A stretch of DNA of 64,000 nt from Bythopirellula polymerisocia (lineage in GTDB: Bacteria; Planctomycetota; Planctomycetia; Pirellulales; Lacipirellulaceae). Of this stretch, positions 17,427 to 25,799 are shown one piece after another. How positions within the stretch are numbered: position 1 is the stretch's first letter; every line of letters begins with the position of its first letter. The notes under the pieces are model-generated. The model did not search any database. It had not been told where the DNA came from and worked only from the letters and a program-made list of their open reading frames with translations. Where the stretch lies: contig NZ_SJPS01000004.1 of NCBI RefSeq assembly GCF_007860015.1, positions 503,567-567,566 on the forward strand, in the 5' to 3' direction. Made by a program: the position numbers and the translations under genes.

Positions 17427-19736
17427 TTACTCGCTAAATTTCCGTTTGAGAAGTTCGCAGTTGATCACTTTTTCCACTAAATCTTGCGGAAGGTAGAAAT
17501 AGTGATTTGATGCTTCGTAACCGATTCGCGAATCTTGGCTCGCAACGACATACAAGTCGCGAGCCAGCGTAATTTCGCTTTTGATTATCTGCTGAACTCG
17601 CCGGCGAAGTTGCAATCGCTGCTCATCACTCACGTTGGGTTGGCTGAGTGCATCGCGTGCCATCACAAAACGCACCTGGTTGGCGATACTGGCAAAATGC
17701 AGATAAGCCGCTCTGGCCACGCTGAGGTCTGATGCTGCTGTTTTGCGATGTTCACTCGGTGTTGCATCCACGGCTCTCTGAAAGTGCAGTAGTCCTCCAG
17801 CCCAACCTTGGGCGACTTTCTCAAACTGCTCGGCAAACACCGTAGGAGGATACAAGCCACGCCAACCTTCGAGATCGTCGTAAGGAATGCCTACCATCGT
17901 AGATGCGTAGCCGGTCGGCTTTTCGTAAAGCAAGTTGGATGGTCCCATCTGCTGCGGGCCGAAGTAGAGAACACTTCCACAGTACGGAAAACGGCGAAAA
18001 CCATCGCTGAAAGCGGTCCAAGCCTTGCGAGCGTGGGGAGCCGCCTTGGCCCCGTAACGCTCCGCCGCAATCGTATTGAGCACGGTTTCTTGGTTGGCTC
18101 CAGGCAGCGTGGCAAATCGATGGGCCACTTGTAGATTCGGCGAGGGGTACCCTCCCAGCGTCCAACTCAGCATTGTGCCATCGACGTCGGCATCGGCAAG
18201 ATTCTCGCAGTGCTCGGCAATCAAATCGAGCACCGGCAAGAAGGGGATCGCGGACAACTCCCAGGTATTGTTGAACTGCACTTTGGCAACTGTCTTGAGT
18301 CCCCTTTGCTTGGCCAACGCCCAATGACGCTTTGCCCGAGGACCAGGCCCGACAGCCGACATACTGTACTCTCCGACGTGACTCCGAATGCCACCCCGTT
18401 CAATCGGCAAAGCCCATTCACTGACCGACATGAACTCGACATTCTCGGGCAACTTGGCGATGGTGTCGGTTGCATCGCCATGTCCGTTCCAACCCCAATC
18501 CCAAACGATGACACGCGCGTTGGGATTGCCACGGTGTACGCCCTCTTCGACGGCCGCATTGACCTCTGCGACAATATCGGCCTGGCTGCGGCGGCGACAG
18601 CGGACACAGTCCGCCTGTCCGCCGGCAGATGCACAATTGGTGAGATTTTCGGAGGCGGTGATCGTGAAGACACCAGCTAGGTCGGGCACTTCACCAAACA
18701 CATGGGCCAACGAATCGCTGAGCCACTTCCGAACTCGAGGGTTACTAGTACACAGAGTCAAGAAATCGCCTTGACGGATGCCTGCTATTTCAGGGCGGTT
18801 ATCGAAAAAAGCGGAGGGCATTGCCCGCGGTTCGTTCACATACAGATAAATGCCGATGCCATACTTTTTTGCCTGCTTAACAAGTCTCTTTAGTGTGTGC
18901 AGGCGTTGCTGATGCCCATTGCCAAACTCCGGAAAATCCGCTCCTCCCGGTGCAAGTTGCCGCAATATGACGTGCATCCAGAGGCCGTTGACACCCACCT
19001 CAGCCAACCTTGCCAACATTCCATCAGGAATTGGATCAATGTTTGGGTCAATCAGCGGATCGCCAAAAGGCCCGAAGTAAGAATAGACCATCCGCAGAGG
19101 GTCGTTCCGATCGATGGACGTGTGGTTTCCATACTCGCTAGTTCCCTCCATACTGCTGAGAGTTTCGACGAAATGAAATCGTGGTTCCGTAGCCGTTTCT
19201 GACAAATCTCCGAATTGCTTCTGCACGAGCTGCTTGATTTCCGAAGCACGTAGTTGTGCCGCCTCGTTCGGTTCCTGGTATTGCAGTGGCTCGCATTTTG
19301 GTTTCAGGCTACCGAGTTTGAGGTACAAAAAATCGTCTTCCCTCAAATTGTGCGCTAACTCTTCGGGTTTTATTTCCAATAGATTCAGCAATTGATCGTA
19401 TGGCAGCAAATGCCAGTTGCGCCGAATGAGCGTAATGTAGCCGCGCTCCCGCATCGTCGAGGATGTCGATACGGGCACAGGCAAGCCCATCGAATTTGCG
19501 ATGGCCTCAATGTTCTTGGAAGAAGTGCCTACGGTCTGGGCCATGCGAGTGGGATCGATAAGTTGCCAGTTACGCCATACGAACGCATGCAATCGGTCTG
19601 GGAAATGAGACGCTTCAAGAGCCTTCGGATGGGAACCGACAGGGAGAGATTCTTCTGCCCAGGCAGCGAGATGCGTGGAGATTGTCAAGTATACCACGAC
19701 ACCAAGTGTGAAACTCGGCATCAGAGATATACTCAT
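17427..19736 (-). CDS. Large secreted protein with glycoside-hydrolase-like barrel
   Basis: 769 residues from MSISLMPSF, which gives a good signal peptide and has GGGGGA just upstream; an ATG 11 codons earlier (19769) overlaps the small gene before it. After the signal come two copies of an RNWxLxP motif (residues 55 and 106) in a helical domain. A region with barrel-like segments follows: MVYSYFGPFGDPL, VNGLWMHVILRQ, GIGIYLYVNEPRA, LCTSNPRVRKWLSD, GVFTITASENLTNCAS and RVIVWDWGW. Glu363 in TASEN aligns with Glu348 of the neighbouring 20170-22557 protein, and both have CTSxPxVR 34 residues before it and a CxRC pair after it. A secreted glycosidase is likely, but I cannot name a family. Confidence 0.65.
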   Translation of the reverse strand: MSISLMPSFTLGVVVYLTISTHLAAWAEESLPVGSHPKALEASHFPDRLHAFVWRNWQLIDPTRMAQTVGTSSKNIEAIANSMGLPVPVSTSSTMRERGYITLIRRNWHLLPYDQLLNLLEIKPEELAHNLREDDFLYLKLGSLKPKCEPLQYQEPNEAAQLRASEIKQLVQKQFGDLSETATEPRFHFVETLSSMEGTSEYGNHTSIDRNDPLRMVYSYFGPFGDPLIDPNIDPIPDGMLARLAEVGVNGLWMHVILRQLAPGGADFPEFGNGHQQRLHTLKRLVKQAKKYGIGIYLYVNEPRAMPSAFFDNRPEIAGIRQGDFLTLCTSNPRVRKWLSDSLAHVFGEVPDLAGVFTITASENLTNCASAGGQADCVRCRRRSQADIVAEVNAAVEEGVHRGNPNARVIVWDWGWNGHGDATDTIAKLPENVEFMSVSEWALPIERGGIRSHVGEYSMSAVGPGPRAKRHWALAKQRGLKTVAKVQFNNTWELSAIPFLPVLDLIAEHCENLADADVDGTMLSWTLGGYPSPNLQVAHRFATLPGANQETVLNTIAAERYGAKAAPHARKAWTAFSDGFRRFPYCGSVLYFGPQQMGPSNLLYEKPTGYASTMVGIPYDDLEGWRGLYPPTVFAEQFEKVAQGWAGGLLHFQRAVDATPSEHRKTAASDLSVARAAYLHFASIANQVRFVMARDALSQPNVSDEQRLQLRRRVQQIIKSEITLARDLYVVASQDSRIGYEASNHYFYLPQDLVEKVINCELLKRKFSE

Positions 19737-19753
19737 GAAATCCCCCGTTGGAG

Positions 19754-19781
19754 TGTCGTCATTCGTCATCGGTCATTCGTT
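19754..19781 (-). repeat. AATGACGAATG-type repeat overlapping two gene ends, copy 2
   Basis: On the minus strand the string GAATGACCGATGACGAATGA spans the stop of the 53-residue membrane protein and the first possible ATG of the large secreted protein. The repeat thus supplies the coding sequence for MTDDE and the overlapping alternative start. Confidence 0.5.
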
Positions 19782-19920
19782 CCTTATGCTGCTCAACCAT
19801 GGTGGTGAACATCATCTTGACATCGAAGAATCCGCCGATCGTGATGACGATTGCCAGGAAGGCGTAGACCAGCAGCACAATGACTAGTAGCCAGCCCCAA
19901 AACATTGTCCATGCGTCCAT
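19759..19920 (-). CDS. Small single-span membrane protein (53 residues)
   Basis: The frame reads MDAWTMFWGWLLVIVLLVYA, FLAIVITIGGFFDVKMMFTT, MVEQHKERMTDDE. It has one long hydrophobic helix (residues 7-31) followed by a short charged tail. GAGAGGAAG lies 6 bases before the ATG, a good ribosome binding site. The pattern (GWL..V, VxITIGGFxDvxxMfxxlxeqH) is like the tiny accessory proteins found beside sodium:solute symporters in planctomycetes, but no symporter is in this window. Its stop lies 23 bases before the preferred ATG of the large secreted protein, implying cotranscription. It may help membrane or export handling, but that is conjecture. Confidence 0.65.
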   Translation of the reverse strand: MDAWTMFWGWLLVIVLLVYAFLAIVITIGGFFDVKMMFTTMVEQHKERMTDDE

Positions 19921-20169
19921 CGTGGCTTCCTCTCGCGTGTATAGTGACGATTGAGTCGTGCTTCATATGCACAAAGGGCTACTCTTGGAACTGGCCTTTA
20001 CCTCCTTTCTGATATTGCATTTCAATGAAAACAAGGCCAAGCTTGGCACTTCATAAATATCATCATAGTTGACAGCATGAATTGTTTTCCAAGTTTCTTT
20101 CATTTTGCGTATTTGCAGAGTCGCCTTTTTCCTATCACCTTGGATATCAATTCATGTATCTACATATAC

Positions 20170-22557
20170 TCAACCCGAAATACTTAAGTTTAACTTCTTT
20201 GCTATATCCGGCAGATATCCTGTGATCTCATCGTCTATCAATTCAATCTTCATTTTGATCATGTCCGTTCCATGCTTGTGAGGAGCTTTTCCGACACCAT
20301 TATGGCCATAATAAAAATCCAAACGCATATCTTTTTTCATCAGAGGTAATGCTTCCACTGCGTTTTGCTTTTCATCAATAAGAATTCCTCTCCATTTTTT
20401 GTAATCTTGCTGAATCTGGTCATTGGGTTCCAAATTGGAGGAAATATGATGAAGGATCTTGTCCCGCAAAATACAAGATTCATGAAAGTTTGCCGCGGTT
20501 CTGGCCGCATGATAGAACCAACGAACCGACATCGCTTCAGCTTCAAAGTTCAACTGTCGTTCCTCGGGCACAAGATTTTCAGCTCGATCAATTGCATCAA
20601 CGGCTTTAACTAAAGCTTGCTCCATCTGCCTGAAATACTTCAAGAACAATTCTTGCCCTTTAACATCTGACTCGAACACACCTGATTTCACCGGGGATTT
20701 ATAGACACCATAATCAAAACCATCAGGCAATTGTGCCTCTGGATCTGCACACATCGGATGAGCAGGTCCTAAATACATCGGGCCGCTCAAATAATCATCT
20801 ATAACAGGTGAATAGCCAACGGCTTCCGATGTATGTTTCCACGCTTTTCGCAATTCGCGTCCTGCCTCATTTCCTGCAATTCTTACTGCCAGCTTTTCAA
20901 GTACCACTTCGGCAGTATCTGAGGACTCCCACCAGAAATGCTGAAATACTTCACGGGAAGTTGTACCAAAATCAGGTCTGAAAAATGACCATACAAATAC
21001 TCCGTCAGCATGACTTGCCGCAATGCCTTCGCCGCGCTGTGCCCACCGATCCATCGATGCTATATAAGGCAAACGTGATATCTCAAAAGCCAACTCAGGC
21101 TCACTGTGGATGTATATTTTCCTGTTCTTTGAATGGCAAGCCTCTATCTGTGTGAACACCCGCTGCCCCGGTCCCGGCTCATCGATGCTGTAATCCCACA
21201 TCAATTTCCTGATACCGCCTGGCTTTTCCACATAATCATCCTTTACTACATCTGTAAACAATGCAGTACCAGGTTTCAGTGCCTCAATGAATTTTAACTG
21301 AGCACGGTCATCTTGATGACCATTCCAGTAATGGACCGCCGAATAAGGCCAGGCGAGAACTTCTGCGTTAGGACTGACCTGTCTTGCAGCATCTCCGAGA
21401 TAATCACACAATTCAGATAGAACTGCCTCAAGGCCGCGTTTATCACAACGTTGGCAATTCGTTTCATGTCTTGCAGGCACTTGATAGGGGCGCATAAAAC
21501 AATGGAGAAACTCTTCACCACCGACAATAATGACTATCCCATCTATATATGGAATCTCCTTCAAAATGCTCTGCACACTTTCACTCAAATACTGACGAAC
21601 CAATGGATGTGAAGTACAAAGATGATATTTATCATAAGGCGGACCATCGGCTATCAAAGCCCCACGGATTTCCGGATGAGCTTGAAAGATCGGATCATCC
21701 GCTTGTATCCTCGGCTTAAGATGAAGGTAGATATACACCTTAAGTCCATTCTCGCGGGCGCCTTTAGCGAGACATTTTAACCGTGATAAGACCGCTGGAT
21801 CCTGATCCTTTTTCAATTCTGCAATGGCATCACTTTGTGACAGCATACGCAAACTTCCAATGTTCCCTGAAACAGCTTCAAAGACATCGTCTCGAATACT
21901 TCCTGTAAGAATGACCGCATTAAATCCCCCGAATATGACATCTCGATAGGAACCCATCCAAGGCACATCACTTACGCGAATTGCTATTCGAGGCTTGAAA
22001 ATCTGCTCTCCAAGGGCAAAAACTGGTGCCCTTTCAAGACCTATAAGGCTTGCAAATCTTACGATACCATCACGCAATCCTTTGTAATCTTGACCTGCAA
22101 TAATAATTTTGTCGGACTTAGCTGTTATCGTAAAGGATTCAGAAACTTCAGGATCTCCCCCTCCTGACTCCATTAATATTATTGCCTTTTCCGAATTCAT
22201 CCTTGATCCATCAACTTCGGAAGTCGATACCGAAAGCTGCATGCGTTCATTCAAAAACTGCTTCAAGTAGCTGGCCATCAAGCTTGTAAGAGGATTCGAT
22301 TTATTGGAATATAGAATTCGCCAATCCCTATCTACCAACACCTCTTTCTCAGAAGGTTCTCTACCGCAATCTCGATTAAATCGGGCAAAATAGTCTTTGG
22401 ACAAAACAGAAAACGGACACTTGTCGTATGCCTGAAAATATTCTTCTGATATTTGATTAGGAGGATTCTCAGCCTGACAAGTCTGACAGTGTATTAGTGC
22501 GCAGGCTACAAAGAATGCGACTGAATGCGCAACAGATTCTCTTTTAGAGTTTATCAC
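20170..22557 (-). CDS. Large secreted glycosidase-like protein with GH20-type N-terminal domain
   Basis: About 795 residues from GTG 22557; a TTG at 22581 is less likely because it overlaps a repeat. A signal peptide ends near CQA|ENPP. Residues about 70-180 look like the beta-N-acetylhexosaminidase accessory domain (SLMASYLKQFLNERM..., FTITAKSDKIIIAGQDYKGLRDGIVRFA). A barrel follows: GLKVYIYLHLKPR, LCTSHPLVRQYLSES, DGIVIIVGGEEFLHC (Glu348), NCQRC and AEVLAWPYSAVHYW. The Glu, the CTSxPxVR and the CxRC pair match the 17427-19736 protein, although the two are distant. It is noticeably AT-rich compared with the window, suggesting separate acquisition. It is probably a secreted carbohydrate-active enzyme; substrate and family unknown. 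Confidence 0.65.
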   Translation of the reverse strand: MINSKRESVAHSVAFFVACALIHCQTCQAENPPNQISEEYFQAYDKCPFSVLSKDYFARFNRDCGREPSEKEVLVDRDWRILYSNKSNPLTSLMASYLKQFLNERMQLSVSTSEVDGSRMNSEKAIILMESGGGDPEVSESFTITAKSDKIIIAGQDYKGLRDGIVRFASLIGLERAPVFALGEQIFKPRIAIRVSDVPWMGSYRDVIFGGFNAVILTGSIRDDVFEAVSGNIGSLRMLSQSDAIAELKKDQDPAVLSRLKCLAKGARENGLKVYIYLHLKPRIQADDPIFQAHPEIRGALIADGPPYDKYHLCTSHPLVRQYLSESVQSILKEIPYIDGIVIIVGGEEFLHCFMRPYQVPARHETNCQRCDKRGLEAVLSELCDYLGDAARQVSPNAEVLAWPYSAVHYWNGHQDDRAQLKFIEALKPGTALFTDVVKDDYVEKPGGIRKLMWDYSIDEPGPGQRVFTQIEACHSKNRKIYIHSEPELAFEISRLPYIASMDRWAQRGEGIAASHADGVFVWSFFRPDFGTTSREVFQHFWWESSDTAEVVLEKLAVRIAGNEAGRELRKAWKHTSEAVGYSPVIDDYLSGPMYLGPAHPMCADPEAQLPDGFDYGVYKSPVKSGVFESDVKGQELFLKYFRQMEQALVKAVDAIDRAENLVPEERQLNFEAEAMSVRWFYHAARTAANFHESCILRDKILHHISSNLEPNDQIQQDYKKWRGILIDEKQNAVEALPLMKKDMRLDFYYGHNGVGKAPHKHGTDMIKMKIELIDDEITGYLPDIAKKLNLSISG

Positions 22558-22583
22558 TTTTAGGATTCCAGCTTTGACCAATC

Positions 22584-22628
22584 AAAGGGGTCGGGAGTCA
22601 TTGTTTGAAAATGACACCCGACCCTTTT
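22584..22628. repeat. GGGGTCGGGAGTC repeat, copy 2
   Basis: AAAGGGGTCGGGAGTCATT (22584-22602) pairs with AATGACACCCGACCCTTTT (22610-22628) with two mismatches around a GTTTGAA loop. It is a well-kept 19-pair hairpin of the type often tied to RAYT transposases. Confidence 0.75.
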
Positions 22629-22636
22629 GCATTTCC

Positions 22637-23449
22637 CTAGGTTTCGGGTATGCAAACCCTGGTAAAGTCTCGACCATAGCCCGTCAGCTCAAACGATACT
22701 TTTTGTTCGAAAGAGTTTGCGAATTCACGAAACTTGCGGATGAATTCTAATCTTTCCATGGATTTTTCGTGTTCCGGTTTTTTTGGTGTTTCGCTATCCG
22801 GCTCTGCAATAGACTGTTTAATCAAATTTAGAAACTCATCGACCTCATTGGAAAATTGATATTCACTTCCCTTGAAATACTTGACAAGACCAAGGCGAAT
22901 GAGATTTTCAACGGATTTTTGGAACGATTCGGAACCGACTTCTTCAATAAGGGGTTCGAAACATTTATCAATTCCTGAAGAATAGCGATTGAATTTCGGA
23001 CTATTAACATAAGTGAGACGAAGAACACCCGCATCTAGAGAGGAAAGCTCGGTAATAACTGAGGCGTAGCTTGGGTGAGCCCGGTCACAAATTCGGGCAT
23101 CTGAACCAGATGCCAAAAGGGATGCAAACAAATCTTGTAGGTCTTCCTCATTTGCAAAAAAAGCTACTTCCTTTAGAACGACACAGCCCAATCGAAAGGG
23201 GGGCGGTTGCCGATAATCTTCTGGTATCTCGTTCAGTCGATCCCGGTACTTGTCTCGGAATCTTTTTAAATGGTGTTCTAGGAAATCCGCCGGGAGCCCT
23301 ACAACTGGCTCCAAGACTTTCAAAACTTCTTCCGCCAATCGTACGGATCGAACCACAAGGGGCTGAATGTCTTTATAGGCTGTGCCGGATATCTTGACTG
23401 CTGACGTAGAAACTTCTATTCCGCCTGATTCTTCGTGGGATTTATCCAT
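22637..23449 (-). CDS. DUF4393 / Abi-alpha-like protein
   Basis: 270 residues from MDKSHEESGGIEV. AAAAAGGG lies about 10 bases upstream. The frame continues upstream to 23626, but that part crosses a repeat. The family core is clear: EEVLKVLEPVVGLPADFLEHHLKRFRDKYRDRL, then a PPPFRLGCVVLKEVAF segment, EEDLQDLFASLLASG, and RAHPSYASVITELSSLDAGVL. This is the arrangement of DUF4393, catalogued in Pfam as Abi-alpha, a family proposed to act in abortive phage infection. No toxic domain is recognisable. It is AT-rich and lies between two repeat copies next to a dead regulator, which fits a mobile defence islet, but a defence role is inferred only from the family label. Confidence 0.7.
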   Translation of the reverse strand: MDKSHEESGGIEVSTSAVKISGTAYKDIQPLVVRSVRLAEEVLKVLEPVVGLPADFLEHHLKRFRDKYRDRLNEIPEDYRQPPPFRLGCVVLKEVAFFANEEDLQDLFASLLASGSDARICDRAHPSYASVITELSSLDAGVLRLTYVNSPKFNRYSSGIDKCFEPLIEEVGSESFQKSVENLIRLGLVKYFKGSEYQFSNEVDEFLNLIKQSIAEPDSETPKKPEHEKSMERLEFIRKFREFANSFEQKVSFELTGYGRDFTRVCIPET

Positions 23450-23580
23450 TTTGATACGACCCTTTTTGCGTAAGCGAGACCACAAATTCAGCATGCCCAC
23501 AAACCCAGCTTGACATTTCACCCACAATCCGGCAATACCGCCCCCGTCGCCATATAGATGGCCAGGGCTTCGCGAAAGCA

Positions 23581-23624
23581 GAGGGGTCCAGAGACTTTGG
23601 TTTAAAATGAACTCCCGACTCCTC
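23581..23624. repeat. GGGGTCGGGAGTC repeat, copy 3 (degenerate)
   Basis: GAGGGGTCCAGAGAC on the left and GAACTCCCGACTCCTC on the right keep the hairpin outline with several mismatches. With copy 2 it brackets the DUF4393 gene. Confidence 0.6.
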
Positions 23625-23666
23625 ATCTGCTCCTATTTGTTCGCGTAGCCGCGTCAGCAGCTCGTC

Positions 23667-23867
23667 CTATTTGTATTCCAGAATATCTCCGGCCTGGCAT
23701 TCGAGGGCTTCTCAGATCGCTTCCAGAGTGGATTGCCGAATCGCCTTGGCCTTGCCGTTTTTCAAGATGGAAATCTTGGCCATCGTGATGACAACTTTGT
23801 CCGCAAGTTCAGTGACGCTCGTTTTCCGCTTGGCCAACATGACGTCGATGTTGATGATGAATGCCAT
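23667..23867 (-). pseudogene. YozG-like Cro/C1 helix-turn-helix regulator with a nonsense codon
   Basis: The frame starts MAFIINIDVMLAKRKTSVTE and continues LADKVVITMAKISILKNGKAKAIRQSTLEAI, then stops (TGA, 23712-23714). Reading on in the same frame gives EALECQAGDILEYK and the expected TAG at 23667-23669. Family members read STLEAICxALxCQPGDILEY, so a TGC Cys codon has become TGA. The protein loses the last 15 residues of its Cro/C1 domain. These regulators usually follow a DUF2975 membrane protein gene, which is absent here. It is most likely inactive, unless the truncated form still folds. Confidence 0.75.
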
Positions 23868-24050
23868 GCTGATCTCGTTACACCGTTCCCGCATGCGTCG
23901 GCTAGCCTGTGGGCTATTGGCTGCAGTCCCTTCGAGATAGTGCACTTCGAGACCTAACACTCGATAAGAAACTTGGCTTTTGATGAGGCTGGTAGAGTGG
24001 CGACGCTTTTGAGAAACGCTTCGCTCCGCCGAGCAGGACTCGGCAGCCGC

Positions 24051-24113
24051 GGCGCGGCTAACGGGGAAAGTGGCGCGGCTATCGGGGGATGCGGCGCGGC
24101 TAACGGGGAGGGC
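24051..24113 (+). repeat. Three tandem 21-base units
   Basis: GGCGCGGCTAACGGGGAAAGT, then two variants of it (24072-24092 and 24093-24113), three units in all. Differences are confined to a few bases and to the last three or four positions. It is GC-rich and non-coding, upstream of the dead regulator. Confidence 0.75.
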
Positions 24114-24126
24114 GCGAGGGGTGTAG

Positions 24127-24168
24127 TACACCCGATAGGAGTCGAACATCTAACCTTTGTAATCGTAG
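24127..24168 (-). other. Degenerate tRNA 3'-half-like fragment
   Basis: On the minus strand CTACGATTACAAAGG is followed by TTAGATGTTCGACTCCTATC and GGGTGTA. It follows the 3' half of a tRNA-Arg (anticodon-loop CTACG, AAGGTT variable region, GTTCGACTCC T-loop, CGGGTGCA end). The T-stem no longer pairs well (mispairs beside the TTCGACT loop) and the 5' half is not recognisable. It is not a functional tRNA; it may be the residue of an integration site. Confidence 0.4.
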
Positions 24169-24200
24169 GCGACTCAGAGTTCCTGACACCTGGTATGTCC

Positions 24201-25601
24201 CTAAGAATGTCCTCTTTGCTCTCTCTGTCGAGAGAGCAGCGCGATGCCTCCTAGCATCATCAGCATGAGGCTGGTCGGCTCCGGTACATTCACTGCCGCG
24301 GCGATGATGCCGGGGCGGAAGCCGCCCTGGCGGTTGGCAAATACGGTTCCCTCGGTTCCCAATAAGAGCTTGCCTCCGCTGGGTGCCGTGTTGAGCGAAA
24401 TCGATAGCAGGGTGGAAGGGCTGCCAGAGTCAAAAAGGGTGTCGGATTTGAAGACGAACAGCGAATCGGAAGACTCAATGTCGCTGCCATCTCCTGCAAT
24501 CAGGTAGATGTTTTTGCCGATGAGTGGATCGTTCGAGGGAAGTGGGGCCCCGACATTGACAACAAACAGTCCTTCCAGGCCGCTTGCTCCCAGCGGGGAA
24601 GACGAGCCAAACTGGGTGAAGGCATTTGCCAGAGTGGCGAGGCTCCCCAGATTGGTTTGGGAGACTTCCGCATCTGACAGGTCAATCGTACCGATCGAGA
24701 AAAACCCTGTTCCGGCAGGGATCGCCACTCCCGAGGGATCGGCGATCGGCAAGCGGGGATTCAGATTACTCGAGAGGATCTGAGTTCCTGCAGTCGGCGG
24801 CACCACTGGCGGGGCCATGAGCGTTTTGGAAAACATCCAGTCATACATTTCCGGTGTACTATACACGCGGCCCCAGATGCCGTGGCCGCCGGTGGTCCAC
24901 TCGGTGAAGTTCATTCCCACTATGTCGTTGTTGTAGAGTAAGGTCGTGCCGGGATCGTTGGTGGCCGGGTACACAATGCTTGCGGCCGCTGCGGCATTGA
25001 GGACATTACTCACGACGTTTCGACTAGAGGTCGTGGAAACCGTACCATCGTTGCGTGCGTGAAATGCCCAAGTAGGTTTGCCGACGAGATTGCTGGCTGC
25101 GAAATCACCGCCGGGTGATACTGCTGCGATTGGCACGCCGGCCGCGAAACGATCGTCAAAGCGGTTGAGCATGTTCCATACTCCGCCGCCTCCCATCGAC
25201 AATCCGGTCACGTAGAGGCGATCCATGTCCACATTGTATTGGGTAAGTGCCTGATCGATCATCGACATCACATTGGTGGTTCGCGTAGAGTCGGCCCAAG
25301 TGAAGGTAGTGGCCTGCGGCGCGTAGAGAAAAGCACCGCGCGCCTTGGCTTCAGCAAGTAGGTTGTCGATGTTGCCATTGACTTGGGAGACATTGTTGGA
25401 ACCTGTCTCACCCGCACCATGGAGAAAGAGAATCAACGGTCGCGGATCGATGCTGGTGGCTGCTTCTGGAGGAATGTACAACCTGCCCGGCACGAGCGGG
25501 TTGCTAAAATTGATGAAGTCACTCACGCTCGCCGCAGTAGAAACAGAAACGGTAAACGCGGCAATGATCAAAAAACACAAAACTAACCGTTGAATACGCA
25601 T
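24201..25601 (-). CDS. Secreted alpha/beta-hydrolase esterase with PEP-CTERM anchor
   Basis: 466 residues from ATG 25601, chosen because GGAG lies 8 bases upstream and a signal peptide (MRIQRLVLCFLIIAAFTVSV) begins there; the frame is open further. The catalytic region has ILFLHGAGETGSNN (oxyanion loop), VTGLSMGGGGVWN (Ser nucleophile in GLSMGG) and TTGGHGIW (His). This resembles polyhydroxybutyrate depolymerase/feruloyl-esterase-type enzymes. A roughly 160-residue beta-rich C-terminal part follows, ending VPEPTSLMLMMLGGIALLSR and QREQR, a PEP-CTERM sorting signal. The protein should be exported, with its C-terminal helix cut by an exosortase-type system encoded elsewhere. Confidence 0.85.
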   Translation of the reverse strand: MRIQRLVLCFLIIAAFTVSVSTAASVSDFINFSNPLVPGRLYIPPEAATSIDPRPLILFLHGAGETGSNNVSQVNGNIDNLLAEAKARGAFLYAPQATTFTWADSTRTTNVMSMIDQALTQYNVDMDRLYVTGLSMGGGGVWNMLNRFDDRFAAGVPIAAVSPGGDFAASNLVGKPTWAFHARNDGTVSTTSSRNVVSNVLNAAAAASIVYPATNDPGTTLLYNNDIVGMNFTEWTTGGHGIWGRVYSTPEMYDWMFSKTLMAPPVVPPTAGTQILSSNLNPRLPIADPSGVAIPAGTGFFSIGTIDLSDAEVSQTNLGSLATLANAFTQFGSSSPLGASGLEGLFVVNVGAPLPSNDPLIGKNIYLIAGDGSDIESSDSLFVFKSDTLFDSGSPSTLLSISLNTAPSGGKLLLGTEGTVFANRQGGFRPGIIAAAVNVPEPTSLMLMMLGGIALLSRQREQRGHS

Positions 25602-25799
25602 GAGATACTCCGCCTTGGGGACCTGACTCGAGGGTTTTGAACACCATCTCCAGGAATGATTGCCGATCTCAACGACGAATGGCACTTCCCCCTGTAGTTT
25701 ACAGGAGATGGGGTGTGGGGGCAGAGAGAAAATGAGCGTTCGTCGAAAACACGCTCTGCTGCGCTGACGCTCCGCATCGCGGCTCACCAGGAGTCGCAG

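Noticed and set aside
23450..23626. N-terminal extension of the DUF4393 protein
   Set aside because: It crosses a degenerate copy of the GGGGTCGGGAGTC hairpin, and a good start with AAAAAGGG lies at 23449.
24051..24113. Possible CRISPR array
   Set aside because: The three 21-base units are contiguous, with no spacers; it is a simple tandem repeat.
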